DNA of 64,000 nt from Brachybacterium subflavum (GCF_009299795.1 NZ_VIGP01000007.1:124001-188000), one strand, 5' to 3'. Shown: positions 18,860 through 28,127, numbered from the stretch's first letter. The notes: generated from the sequence alone by a model not told the origin. Made by a program: numbers and translations.

Positions 18860-19324
18860 TCACGCGAGATCGGCCGGGCCGAAAGCCTGCGGCAGCAGGC
18901 CCTCGAGGTCCAGGACCCCGTGCGGTGACAGCATCCGGAAGTCGGCGCCCGCGTGCTCGGAGAGCAGCTGACGGCAGCGGCCGCAGGGCATGACGACCTC
19001 GCGGTCCGCGCGCTCGACATGCTCGTCGCCGCCCACGCACACGAAGCGGCGCAGCCTCCCGCCGCCGCCGGCCACGAGCTCGCTGACCATCCCGCACTCG
19101 GCGCACAGCGTGACGCCGTAGCCAGCGTTCTCGACGTTGCAGCCGGTGACCAGGCGCCCGTCCTCGGTCAGCCCAGCGGCACCCACCCGGTAGCGGGAAT
19201 AGGGGGCGTAGGCGCGCTCGGCGATCGTGCGGGCGGCTTCGGTGAGCTCGGCGAAGGCGCGCTCGTCCGCGTCGGCTCCCGTCGTGCGTCCTGCGTCCGC
19301 CGTCGCTGGGTCCTGGCTGCTCAT
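18860..19324 (-). CDS. cdd: Cytidine deaminase
   Basis: This 154-residue zinc enzyme converts cytidine/deoxycytidine to uridine/deoxyuridine. The zinc site is complete: CAEC with the catalytic Glu after CNVENAGYGVTL, and PCGRC. Having Cys rather than His as first ligand marks the small tetrameric class. It starts four bases after the permease stop, so it is translated from the importer operon. Confidence 0.94.
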   Translation of the reverse strand: MSSQDPATADAGRTTGADADERAFAELTEAARTIAERAYAPYSRYRVGAAGLTEDGRLVTGCNVENAGYGVTLCAECGMVSELVAGGGGRLRRFVCVGGDEHVERADREVVMPCGRCRQLLSEHAGADFRMLSPHGVLDLEGLLPQAFGPADLA

Positions 19325-19328
19325 GCGC

Positions 19329-20672
19329 TCACTGTTTCACGTAGGGGACGCCGTCGGCGGCGGGCACGCGCACGCGCCCCACGACTCCGGCGACCGCGAA
19401 CAGGGTGACGATGTAGGGGAGCATGAGCAGGAACTGGCTCGGGATCCCGGCGCCCGTGCCCGAGGGCAGCGAGGACAGGTTCAGCTGCAGCGCGTCCGCG
19501 AAGGCGAAGAGCAGCGCCGCGAGCAGCGCGCCCACCGGGTGGTAGCGGCCCAGGATCATCGCGGCGAGCGCGATGTACCCCTTGCCTGCGCTCATCTCCT
19601 CGCCGAAGGCGACCCCGGTGCCGATGGTGAGCGTCGCGCCGCCCAGCCCGGCGACGGCCGAGCCCAGCAGCACGTTGGACCAGCGGGTGCGGGCGACGTC
19701 GATGCCCACGGTGTCCGCGGCCCGCGGGTGCTCGCCGACGGCCCGCACGCGCAGGCCCCAGCGGGTGCGGAACAGGGCCACGGTGAGCACGGCGACGATG
19801 ATCCACATGAGGTAGACCAGCACGGTCTGCTCGAACAGCACGCGGCCGATGATCGGGATGTCCGCGAGCAGCGGGATGCGGATCGTGGGCAGGCGCAGCG
19901 GCTGGTTGAACATGCCGGGGTTCTGCTTCATGACGGTGCCGAAGAAGAAGCTGGTCAGCCCGATCGCGAAGACGTTGAGGACGACTCCCACGATGATCTG
20001 CTGGACCTGGTAGCCGATCGCGAACAGGGCGAGCAGCGCACCGATCACGAGCGCCATGATCGGGGCGGCGACCAGGCCCGCCCAGGCGCTGCCGGTGACC
20101 GATCCGATGAGCACAGCCCCGAAGGCGCCGAACAGCAGCTGGCCCTCGATCGCGATGTTGATGACGCCCGCCCGCTCTGACAGCACGCCCGAGAGTGCGC
20201 CGAAGGCGAGCGGCACGGCGAGCAGCATCATCGTCTGCAGCAGGGCGCCCAGGTCCACCGTGGCGCCCTTGAACGCCCAGGTGAGGAACGACAGGACCCA
20301 GAGCACGCCGAAGCCGACGAGCACGGTGACCCGGCCCCTGCCGCGAGGGGCGGTCCCGGAGGCGGCGCGCGCCCAGAGGTAGGCGGCGACGGCGAGCGCG
20401 AGCACGGCCAGCACGATCGCGGCGACCTTCGTGGGCACGGGCACGTCCCCGGGGATGATGCCGCCGGGGTTGAGGTCGCCGGGCGCGGCGATGCGGTACG
20501 CGGTGTCGACTCCGGAGGGGGCGAGCACTCCGAAGCCGAGCAGGGCGATCAGCCCGAGCACGGTGAGGACGGTGGGAAGCAGCCACCAGCGGCGGGGCCG
20601 CTCGGTCGTCGCTCCGGCGGTGCCGGGGCGCTCGGGAGCGGGTGCGGGGCTGGTCTGGTCGAGGGCGGTCAT
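19329..20672 (-). CDS. Nucleoside ABC transporter permease (second permease)
   Basis: This 447-residue membrane protein belongs to the BPD_transp_2 family (RbsC/NupC type). It has about ten hydrophobic segments, the inner-loop signature with GEHPRAADTVGID and the RAGVINIAIEGQLL segment typical of nucleoside/BMP permeases. It starts in an ATGA overlap with the first permease gene. The N-terminal 30 residues are Pro/Ala-rich. Confidence 0.9.
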   Translation of the reverse strand: MTALDQTSPAPAPERPGTAGATTERPRRWWLLPTVLTVLGLIALLGFGVLAPSGVDTAYRIAAPGDLNPGGIIPGDVPVPTKVAAIVLAVLALAVAAYLWARAASGTAPRGRGRVTVLVGFGVLWVLSFLTWAFKGATVDLGALLQTMMLLAVPLAFGALSGVLSERAGVINIAIEGQLLFGAFGAVLIGSVTGSAWAGLVAAPIMALVIGALLALFAIGYQVQQIIVGVVLNVFAIGLTSFFFGTVMKQNPGMFNQPLRLPTIRIPLLADIPIIGRVLFEQTVLVYLMWIIVAVLTVALFRTRWGLRVRAVGEHPRAADTVGIDVARTRWSNVLLGSAVAGLGGATLTIGTGVAFGEEMSAGKGYIALAAMILGRYHPVGALLAALLFAFADALQLNLSSLPSGTGAGIPSQFLLMLPYIVTLFAVAGVVGRVRVPAADGVPYVKQ

Positions 20673-22273
20673 CGCTCCTGGCCTCCCGTCGTGGTGTCGG
20701 TGTCGGGGGCATCGGGTCCCGGGGTGGGATCCTTCGCAGCGCCGGGCGGCGGATCCTGGCTCTGCGCCGGGTCCTCGCCGGGGCCGGAGCCCGCGGCCCC
20801 GTCCCTGTCGGCCGCCGCGGAGTCCGCGGCACCGTCGGCCCTGTCGGCCCTGTCGGCCCTGTCGGCCCCGACGGCCCCAGCGGCACGGTCCGGGCCGGGC
20901 CCACCCTTGCCCGCGGCCTTCGCGCGGCGCACCCGGCGGGCCCTGCCGGGCTGGTCGATGCGGCGCAGGCCCAGCAGGAAGCGCACGAGCGGCGGGGCCG
21001 CGATGAACAGCACCACGAGGGCCTGGATCACCTGGACGAGGTCGATGGGGACGCCCTGCGACGTCTCCATGAAGCGGCCGCCCGTGGAGAGCGCGGCGAA
21101 CAGGATGCCGGCGAGCAGGATGCCGATCGGGCCGGAGCGGCCCAGCAGGGCCACGGTGATCGCGTCGAAGCCGATGGATCCGGCGATCGACCCGGTGAGG
21201 CGGTGCTCGGTGCCGAGCACGTGCACGGCGCCGGCGAGGCCCACGAGGGCTCCGGCGACGAACATGACGCCGATGGCGCTGCGGCCCACGTCGATGCCGG
21301 CGACCTCGGCGGCGCGCGGGTTGGAGCCGACGGCGCGGAAGCGGAAGCCGATGGTCGAGCGGCTCATCAGCCACCACAGGAACACGATCGAGGCGATCGC
21401 GATGAGCAGCCCGAGGTGCAGGCGGTACCCCTCGCCCGCGAGCAGCGGGAGGCGTGCGCTGGAGAGCACGGACGGCGAGGTGGGCTGCGCCTTGTTCGAG
21501 CCGGTGAAGGTCGAGGTGGTCAGGGCGAACGCGAGCCCGTAGGTCGCGATCCAGTTGAGCATGATCGTGGAGATGACCTCGCTCGACCCGAAGCGGGCCT
21601 TGAGGTACCCGGCGATGCCGCCGTAGACGCCGCCCGCGACGATGCCCACTACGAGGCAGACGATCAGGTGGATCACCGGCGGCATCGGCACGGCGAAGCC
21701 CACGTACCCGGCGGCGGACGCGCCCACGATCAGCTGGCCGGTGCCGCCGATGTTGAACAGGCCCGAGCGGAAGGAGACGGCCATGCCGACCGAGGCGATG
21801 ATCAGCGGGGTCGCGACGGTGAGGGTCTCCAGCAGCGGCTTGAAGCCGCGCGCGAGGGCGGGCAGGAGGACGTACGTGCCCGAGCCGCCGCGCGCGCGGA
21901 GGTCGTCGGCGACCTTGCCGAAGGCCCGGTAGTCGAAGATCGACCCGCGGAACATCGCCGCGTACGCCTCGGAGATCGCGCTCCAGCCGGCGCTGAAGGT
22001 GTCGGCGGGCCGCGCGAAGAAGTAGCCGAGGGCCGTGCGGACCTGCGCGTCGGACACGAGGATCAGCACCGAGCCGATGATGAAGGCGAAGACGAAGGCG
22101 CCCACGACCACGAGCACGTTGCCGCGCGCCAGGCGCTGGGCGAGGCCCGCGACGGACGTCGGGCCCGCGGAGCCCCCCGGTCCTCCGGTCTCGCTCGTGG
22201 TGCCGGGGTCGCCGGGCTGGATCGCGGTGCCGGGGGCGACCGGGCGGACCTCGCCGTCGATGCTCGCGCTCAT
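20669..22273 (-). CDS. Nucleoside ABC transporter permease (first permease)
   Basis: This 534-residue protein is the partner BPD_transp_2 permease. The membrane core has FRSGLFNIGGTGQLI and the loop GSNPRAAEVAGID. It is longer than usual because of a Pro/Ala/Asp-rich C-terminal tail of about 100 residues, which includes an Ala-Asp-Arg repeat coded by four tandem 9-base units at 20834-20869. The N-terminal 35 residues are also low complexity. It overlaps both neighbours by four bases, which supports tight co-translation of the importer. Confidence 0.9.
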   Translation of the reverse strand: MSASIDGEVRPVAPGTAIQPGDPGTTSETGGPGGSAGPTSVAGLAQRLARGNVLVVVGAFVFAFIIGSVLILVSDAQVRTALGYFFARPADTFSAGWSAISEAYAAMFRGSIFDYRAFGKVADDLRARGGSGTYVLLPALARGFKPLLETLTVATPLIIASVGMAVSFRSGLFNIGGTGQLIVGASAAGYVGFAVPMPPVIHLIVCLVVGIVAGGVYGGIAGYLKARFGSSEVISTIMLNWIATYGLAFALTTSTFTGSNKAQPTSPSVLSSARLPLLAGEGYRLHLGLLIAIASIVFLWWLMSRSTIGFRFRAVGSNPRAAEVAGIDVGRSAIGVMFVAGALVGLAGAVHVLGTEHRLTGSIAGSIGFDAITVALLGRSGPIGILLAGILFAALSTGGRFMETSQGVPIDLVQVIQALVVLFIAAPPLVRFLLGLRRIDQPGRARRVRRAKAAGKGGPGPDRAAGAVGADRADRADRADGAADSAAADRDGAAGSGPGEDPAQSQDPPPGAAKDPTPGPDAPDTDTTTGGQER

Positions 22274-23841
22274 GCGATCTCTCCTTCGTCCACGAGCTGG
22301 GAGTCGGTGGTGCGGGCGCCGGCGGCGACGGCCTCGCGCGCCGCCTCGACGGTGTAGCCGGCCATCATCAGGCCCAGCACGTCGCGGTCCTCGTCGGCCG
22401 GGACGACGCCCAGGATCCCGCCGCGGTACATCACGGCGATGCGGTCGGCGAGCTGGATGACCTCGTCGAGCTCGGTGGAGACGATGATGACGGGGGTGCC
22501 CTTGTCGCGCTCGGCGATGATCCGCCGGTGCAGGAACTCGATGGAGCCGACGTCGACGCCGCGGGTGGGCTGGGAGGCGATGAACAGCGAGAGGTCGCGC
22601 CCGAGGGCACGGGCCATCACGACCTTCTGCTGGTTGCCGCCCGAGAGAGTCGCGACCGGGTCGTCGATCGAGCCCGTGCGCACGTCGTACTCGGCGACGT
22701 CGCGCACCGCCCTCTCGCGGATCGCCCGGGGATGCAGCACGGGGCCCGTGCCGTAGGGGGCGCGGTGATGCTGGTCGAGCACGAGGTTCTCGGAGACGGA
22801 GAAGTCGGCGACGAGCGCGTCGTGGGTGCGGTCCTCGGGGACGAAGCCGACGCCCGCGTCGAGGATCTCGCGGGTCGAGCGCCCCACGAGCTCCTTCCCG
22901 CCCAGGCGCACGGAGCCGCGCAGCTCCTTCTGCAGGCCCAGCAGCGCCTCGGTGAGCTCGGTCTGCCCGTTGCCCTGGACGCCGGCGATGCCGAGCACCT
23001 CGCCGGAGGCGACGTCGAGGTCGACGTCGTCCAGGAGAGTGACGCCCGAGGGGTCGGTGACGCCGAGGCCGCGGACGGACAGGGCGGTCTCCCCGGGCTC
23101 CGCCGCCTCCTTCTCGAGGCTGAGCTCGACGGCGCGGCCCACCATCAGGGAGGCGAGCTCGGTCTGGTCGGTCGCGGGGTCGGCGGTGCCCACGACCTTC
23201 CCGCGGCGGATCACCGTGATCGTGTCGGAGACGGCCTTGACCTCGCGCAGCTTGTGGGTGATGAAGACGATCGAGGTGCCCTCGTCGCGCAGCTGGCGCA
23301 TGATGTCCATGAGCTCGTCGGTCTCGTGCGGGGTGAGCACGGCGGTGGGCTCGTCGAGCACGAGGACCTCGGCGCGGCGCGAGAGCGCCTTGATGATCTC
23401 GACGCGCTGCTGGGCGCCGACGGGAAGGTCCTCGACGACAGCGTCGGGGTCCAGGTCGAAGCCGAAGCGGGAGGAGATCTCGCGGACGGTGCGGCGCGCG
23501 CTCGCGAGGTCGAGCAGGCCGCCCGAGGTCGGCTCGTGGCCGAGCACGACGTTCTCGGCGACGGTGAAGGGCGGCACGAGCATGAAGTGCTGGTGGACCA
23601 TGCCGATCCCGGCGCGCATCGCATCGCCGGGACCGCCGAAGCGCACGGGCTGTTCGTCCAGCAGGATCTCGCCACCGTCGGGCCGGTAGAGCCCGTACAG
23701 CACGTTCATGAGCGTGGACTTCCCGGCGCCGTTCTCCCCCAGCAGGCTGTGGATCCGGCCGGGCTCGACCACGAGGTCGATCGCATCGTTGGCCACGAAG
23801 GTGCCGAAGACCTTCGTGATCCCTCTGAGCTCGAGCTTCAC
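22270..23841 (-). CDS. Nucleoside ABC transporter ATP-binding protein (two ABC domains)
   Basis: This 523-residue ATPase contains two ABC cassettes like RbsA. The first has Walker A GENGAGKS at residues 35-42 and a degenerate signature VGAQQR. The second has a weak Walker A (GVQGNGQT) but a complete signature LSGGNQQK. Such split competence is normal for sugar/nucleoside importers. It overlaps the first permease gene by four bases and lies 208 bases after the lipoprotein gene. Confidence 0.93.
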   Translation of the reverse strand: MKLELRGITKVFGTFVANDAIDLVVEPGRIHSLLGENGAGKSTLMNVLYGLYRPDGGEILLDEQPVRFGGPGDAMRAGIGMVHQHFMLVPPFTVAENVVLGHEPTSGGLLDLASARRTVREISSRFGFDLDPDAVVEDLPVGAQQRVEIIKALSRRAEVLVLDEPTAVLTPHETDELMDIMRQLRDEGTSIVFITHKLREVKAVSDTITVIRRGKVVGTADPATDQTELASLMVGRAVELSLEKEAAEPGETALSVRGLGVTDPSGVTLLDDVDLDVASGEVLGIAGVQGNGQTELTEALLGLQKELRGSVRLGGKELVGRSTREILDAGVGFVPEDRTHDALVADFSVSENLVLDQHHRAPYGTGPVLHPRAIRERAVRDVAEYDVRTGSIDDPVATLSGGNQQKVVMARALGRDLSLFIASQPTRGVDVGSIEFLHRRIIAERDKGTPVIIVSTELDEVIQLADRIAVMYRGGILGVVPADEDRDVLGLMMAGYTVEAAREAVAAGARTTDSQLVDEGEIA

Positions 23842-23958
23842 GCCGGCTCTCCTCCTCGGGACGCAGGGTGTGCGGTGGGGCCGACGGGGTCTGCCGGCGG
23901 GATGGGCCGACGGTCGGGGCCGGCGGGGATGCGTCGGCGATCAGTGCCGACGGCGGGC

Positions 23959-24021
23959 CGACGGCCCCGGGGCGCCGGGGCGGACCGAGAGGTCGCGCCA
24001 CCGGGATCCGGGGCCGTCGGG
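23959..24021 (-). terminator. Intercistronic stem-loop between the lipoprotein and ATPase genes
   Basis: CCGACGGCCCC at 23959-23969 is the exact complement of GGGGCCGTCGG at 24011-24021, an 11-bp stem that can enclose further GC pairing. Placed after the binding-protein gene, it could protect its mRNA or reduce read-through into the transporter genes. The surrounding 208 bases are rich in GCCGACGG repeats. Confidence 0.5.
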
Positions 24022-24049
24022 TTCGGCGGGCAGCGGCCCGCCGGCGGGA

Positions 24050-25165
24050 TCAGCCGAGGTTCTGGGGCGAGGCGTCGGACTCGACGCTGATCTTGCCGTC
24101 GATGATGTCCTGCTTGAGCCCGTCGACCTCCTTCTTGAGGTCGGCGGGGACCTTCGAGTCGAGGTCGTGGTACGGCGCGAGGTCCACGCCGCCGTTCTCG
24201 AGGGTGCCGACGTACGGCTCGTTCTCGAACGTCCCGCCGGCCGCGGACTTCGTGACGTCCTCGACGGAGTTCGCGATGCCCTTCTGGACCGAGGTGAGGA
24301 TGAGCTTCTTGGCGTCCCCGTCGGTCACGGACTCGTAGCCGTCGGAGTCGACCCAGATGACGTAGCGGTCCTTGCCCTCCTTGGCGGAGGCCAGGGTCCC
24401 GGAGCCGACGGGACCGGCGACGGGCATGACGATGTCGGCGCCCTGGGAGTAGAAGCTGTCCGAGAGGGCCTTGCCCTTGGACTGGTCCTCGAAGTTGCCG
24501 GTGAAGGAGCCCTTCTGGGTCTTCTTGTCCCAGCCCAGCAGCTTGACGTCCTTCTTGTGCACCTCGTTGTACTTCGCGACGCCGTCGGCGAAGCCGTCCA
24601 TGAAGATGGTGACGGTCGGGATCTGCATGCCGCCGTAGGTGGCGACGGTGCCGGTCTCCGAGGTGCCCGCGGCGACGTAGCCGGCGAGGTAGGCGGCCTG
24701 GGCGGTGTCGAAGGAGAGCGGCTTGACGTTGTCGACCTCGATGGCCTTGCCGTCCTCGTCCTGCGCGGTCGAGTCGATGATCGCGAACTCGACGTCGGAG
24801 TTCGCCTTCGCGGCGGTGCCGGTCGCGGGGGCGAGCAGGAAGCCGACGGTGAAGACGAGGTTGCAGTCGCCGGTGACGAGGTTGTCGATGTTGGTCGAGA
24901 ACTGCGAGGGATCGGTGGACTCCGCGGTCTGCGTCTGGATCTTTAGATCGGACTCGGCGGTCTTCAGACCGTTGAAGCCGGACTCGTTGAACGACTTGTC
25001 CTCGAAGCCGCCGGAGTCGGAGACCATGCAGGCCTTGAAGTCGGAGGAGGCGGCCGAGCCGCCGCCGTCGCTTCCCGAGGATGCCTCCTCGGGAGCGCTG
25101 CCGCAGGCGGCGAGGGCGAGGGCGCTGACGCCGAGAAGGGCGAGGGAGCGGGACAGGTTCTTCAA
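24050..25165 (-). CDS. BMP-family nucleoside-binding lipoprotein
   Basis: This 371-residue substrate-binding protein should capture nucleosides outside the membrane for the ABC importer. The start is TTG 25165, because GGAGGA lies four bases upstream and the resulting N-terminus is a clean lipoprotein signal: basic start, hydrophobic core and lipobox LAAC with Cys21. A Gly/Ser-rich linker follows. The BMP signature is seen in GFEDKSFNESGFNGLK and the repeated periplasmic-binding fold motifs. It is the first gene of an operon running through to deoA. Confidence 0.93.
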   Translation of the reverse strand: MKNLSRSLALLGVSALALAACGSAPEEASSGSDGGGSAASSDFKACMVSDSGGFEDKSFNESGFNGLKTAESDLKIQTQTAESTDPSQFSTNIDNLVTGDCNLVFTVGFLLAPATGTAAKANSDVEFAIIDSTAQDEDGKAIEVDNVKPLSFDTAQAAYLAGYVAAGTSETGTVATYGGMQIPTVTIFMDGFADGVAKYNEVHKKDVKLLGWDKKTQKGSFTGNFEDQSKGKALSDSFYSQGADIVMPVAGPVGSGTLASAKEGKDRYVIWVDSDGYESVTDGDAKKLILTSVQKGIANSVEDVTKSAAGGTFENEPYVGTLENGGVDLAPYHDLDSKVPADLKKEVDGLKQDIIDGKISVESDASPQNLG

Positions 25166-25518
25166 CGGGTCCTCCGGGGATTCGGGCGGAAGGGATGTCG
25201 CCGGTGCTGCGACGCGGTGGTGCACTGCTGCAGTGCGCTGCGACGAGGGATCAGAAGCGGGGTGGCCCGAGCGCGGGCGATCGCTCGCGGGCCGCCGGGA
25301 GACGGACGGGGGAAGCTCCCGTGCCCCGATCGTCCACGTCCGGGACGCACGGCGTTCACAGTAGCCGTCGCCTGCATCACACGATGCCCGATCCGTCCCC
25401 CGTGCCCGAACCGTTATCAGACCGTGCCCGTGCGCGCACCCCTCGTCCGCGGGGTGAGGCGCACAGGGATCCCGGCGGGGTCGCCGCGGGGGTCGCCGCG
25501 GGGGTCGAGGCAGGGGCC
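25166..25518 (-). promoter_or_regulatory. 353-base leader region of the nucleoside importer operon
   Basis: No gene is visible. It should hold the promoter of the importer operon; a TACTGT at 25358-25363 (minus strand) is a weak -10 candidate. A palindrome GCACTGCTGCAGTGC (25222-25236) is flanked by two copies of GCTGCGACG (25206-25214 and 25237-25245) and could be an operator. Near 25480-25510 there are short tandem GCGGGGGTC repeats. Confidence 0.35.
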
Positions 25519-26757
25519 TCAGGCGAGCGGCGCGTCCCGCAGCAGGCAGACGTGGGCGAGCACGTCCGCGCCGATCGTGATCGCCCGCTCGTCGACCGTG
25601 AAGTCACCCATGTGCAGGTCGTAGGTGCGGCCGCCCGGGGTGCGCGTGCCCAGGCGCGCGAGGGCGCCCGGCACCTTCTCGAGGTACCAGGCGAAGTCCT
25701 CCCCGCCGAGGGACTGGCGGGCGGTGTCGAGCTGGTCGCGGCCGCGCACGCGCACCACGGCCTCCTCGAGGAAGCGCACGCTGAGCGGGTCGTTGGAGAC
25801 CGGCGGCACGCCGCGATCGTGCTGGACGGTCACGGTCACGCCCCACATGCGGGCGATCTCGCCCAGGAGCTCCTCGAGCAGCTCCTCGGCGCGGTCCCAG
25901 GCGTCGTGGTCGAGGCAGCGCAGGGTGCCCTCGAGGACGCCCGACGAGGGGATCGCGTTGAATGCGGAGCCCGCGTGGATCGATCCCCACGTGAGGTTCA
26001 CGCCGCTGCGCGGATCCATCCGCCGGCTGAAGGCCGCGGGCACCTGCGTGACGATCTGTCCGAGCGCGTAGATGAGGTCCTGGGTGAGGTGCGGACGGGA
26101 GGTGTGGCCGCCGGCGCCGCGCACCTCGATGCGCACGGGATCGGTGGCCGAGGTGATCGGGCCGGGCTTGAGGCCGACGTGTCCGACATCGACGCCCGGG
26201 TCGCAGTGCAGCGCGAAGATCGAGTCGATGCCGTCGACGACACCCTCGCCGATGAGCTCGAGCGCGCCGCAGGGATGGCGCTCCTCGGAGGGCTGGTAGA
26301 CCAGCCGCACGGTGCGGCGCAGGGCGCCGGCGTCGGCGACCCGCACGAGGGCCATGGCGGCGCCGAGCACGGCGCTCATGTGGACGTCGTGGCCGCAGGC
26401 GTGGGAGACGCCCTCGACCTCCGAGCGATAGTGCACGCTCGTGAGCTCGGGGATGCCCAGGGCGTCCATGTCCGCGCGCAGCGCGATCGGGGGGAGGTCG
26501 GGATCGGAGCCCGGGATGTCGCAGATCAGTCCGGTGCGGGGCATGCGCACCGGGGCGAGTGAGAGGTCGCTGAGATGGGCGGCGATGACGTCCGTCGTCG
26601 CGTGCTCCTCGTGGCTCAGCTCGGGATGGCGGTGCAGATGCCGCCGCACCTCCCGCAGCTCGTCGCCGCGCTCGACGAGGGTCCGACGGATCAGTCCGTC
26701 CTCCCCCAGCATCGTGCGCACCTGCTCCTCGACACCGCTGTCCACGACCTCGTCCAC
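25519..26757 (-). CDS. M20 family amidohydrolase
   Basis: This 412-residue metallohydrolase matches the M20D amidohydrolase group (hippurate hydrolase/N-acyl amino acid hydrolases). Motifs are HRHPELS, LRADMDAL, HACGHDVHMS, a PSEE-containing stretch after LVYQ, and GGEDFAWY with the C-terminal metal ligand region. Several zinc ligands are visible, so it is probably active. The substrate is unknown. GTG 26757 is chosen because a purine-rich site precedes it and it leaves a 43-base gap after the upstream gene. Confidence 0.87.
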   Translation of the reverse strand: MDEVVDSGVEEQVRTMLGEDGLIRRTLVERGDELREVRRHLHRHPELSHEEHATTDVIAAHLSDLSLAPVRMPRTGLICDIPGSDPDLPPIALRADMDALGIPELTSVHYRSEVEGVSHACGHDVHMSAVLGAAMALVRVADAGALRRTVRLVYQPSEERHPCGALELIGEGVVDGIDSIFALHCDPGVDVGHVGLKPGPITSATDPVRIEVRGAGGHTSRPHLTQDLIYALGQIVTQVPAAFSRRMDPRSGVNLTWGSIHAGSAFNAIPSSGVLEGTLRCLDHDAWDRAEELLEELLGEIARMWGVTVTVQHDRGVPPVSNDPLSVRFLEEAVVRVRGRDQLDTARQSLGGEDFAWYLEKVPGALARLGTRTPGGRTYDLHMGDFTVDERAITIGADVLAHVCLLRDAPLA

Positions 26758-26800
26758 CCTTCCCCTCGTCCACTGCGCGGCCGCCGCGCGTCCCTCCGCC

Positions 26801-28114
26801 TCAGCGCAGGTCCGCGAGGCCCTCGTCCTCGAGCCCGGCGACGAGCTCGGCGAGGTCGCGGGCACCGGAGTCGGCGGCGATCAGGAGCACGTCATCGGTC
26901 TCGACGACGCTCAGACCGTCCACGCCGACCAGTGCGATCGGGCGCTGCGACGAACCGTACACCGTGGCCCGGGCGCCCCGATCGATCGTCCGGGCGCCGC
27001 CGACGACGACCACGTCGCGCGCGTCCTCGTCCCCCGCCCGGCGCAGCTGCCGGGCGAGCGCCGCGAAGTCGCCGACGTCGTCCCAGTCGAGGTCAGCGGG
27101 GACGACGGCGACCCTCCCCTGCGCGGCCAGCGGCTCGGCCAGGGCATGGTCGATCGCGATGCTCGTGAGGGTCGGCCACACCTCCTCGAGCACCCGCTCG
27201 GCGACCAGGTCGTCCGATGCCTCGCCCATGCCTTCCCGGACCCGCGCGGCGGCGACCCGGCGCACTCCTGCGGCGAGCGGGGGGATCTGCGCGGCGAGGG
27301 CGTCGAGCAGCTCGCGGGCGCCCGCGACGAAGATGCCGGCGTTCCAGAGGTGGCGCCCGCCGGCGAGGTAGCGGGCCGCGCGCTCGGCGTCGGGCTTCTC
27401 GACGAAGCTCGCGACGCGCTGCGCGCCCGTGCCCGCGAGGGACGGCAGGGCCACGTCGCCCCCGGCACGCTCGACCTCGGCCCCCTCGACCGGGTGCTCG
27501 TCGGCCCGCTCGATGTAGCCGAACCCCGTGGCGGGGCGGGTGGGCTCGATGCCGATGGTCACGAGGTACCCGCGTGCGGCGGCGGCACGCGCCGCAGCGA
27601 TCGCGCGGGTCAGTGCGGCCTCGTCCCCCACCAGGTGGTCCGCCGGGAAGGAGCCGATCACGGCGTCGGGGTCCTCGGCCTCGGCGAGGGCGGCGGCGAG
27701 AGCGATCGCCGGCATCGAGCTGCGCGGGGAGGGCTCGCGAACGATGCGCGGCCCCTCGTCGGCCCCGACCCCGACGGACCCCGCCGCGCCGGGCGCGGTC
27801 GATCCGAGCTGCGCGGCGACGGCGTCCGCGTGGCGTGCGCCGGTGACCACGATCGCGGGGCGGTCGGCCGAGGGCTCGACGCGGGAGAGCGTGGCCTGCA
27901 GCAGGGACCGCCCCTGGCCCAGGGGGTCCAGCAGGAACTTCGGGCGGTCGGCGCGTGAGAGTGGCCACAGGCGCGTTCCCGACCCGCCGGCGGGGACCAC
28001 GGGGACGAAGGGGCGCGCGGTGCCCGCCGACGGCCCCGGGTCATGTCCTGACACCTGGTCAGGAACCTCCCGGAGTGCTGTCAGCGGGTCGTCGGGGGAT
28101 GCGGCGCTCGGCAT
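26801..28114 (-). CDS. manC: Mannose-1-phosphate guanylyltransferase
   Basis: This 437-residue nucleotidyltransferase makes GDP-mannose from mannose-1-phosphate and GTP for glycan and lipoglycan synthesis. The signature VPAGGSGTRLWPLSRADRPK is near residue 30, with the sugar-binding FVEKP and WNAGIF further on and DLDWDDVGDF near the end. It lacks the C-terminal isomerase domain of the bifunctional ManC. ATG 28114 is seven bases after TACCCT, indicating a leaderless transcript. It is divergent from the sdh operon. Confidence 0.9.
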   Translation of the reverse strand: MPSAASPDDPLTALREVPDQVSGHDPGPSAGTARPFVPVVPAGGSGTRLWPLSRADRPKFLLDPLGQGRSLLQATLSRVEPSADRPAIVVTGARHADAVAAQLGSTAPGAAGSVGVGADEGPRIVREPSPRSSMPAIALAAALAEAEDPDAVIGSFPADHLVGDEAALTRAIAAARAAAARGYLVTIGIEPTRPATGFGYIERADEHPVEGAEVERAGGDVALPSLAGTGAQRVASFVEKPDAERAARYLAGGRHLWNAGIFVAGARELLDALAAQIPPLAAGVRRVAAARVREGMGEASDDLVAERVLEEVWPTLTSIAIDHALAEPLAAQGRVAVVPADLDWDDVGDFAALARQLRRAGDEDARDVVVVGGARTIDRGARATVYGSSQRPIALVGVDGLSVVETDDVLLIAADSGARDLAELVAGLEDEGLADLR

Positions 28115-28121
28115 GGCGCCC

Positions 28122-28127
28122 AGGGTA
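28122..28127 (-). promoter_or_regulatory. -10 element for a leaderless transcript of the guanylyltransferase gene
   Basis: On the minus strand TACCCT ends seven bases before ATG 28114 without a ribosome site. Confidence 0.45.

Noticed and set aside
20669-24001. A long minus-strand frame of 1110 codons covering both the ABC ATPase and a permease
   Set aside because: Only the last 534 residues, from ATG 22273, match a permease; the front part is an off-frame reading of the ATPase gene.
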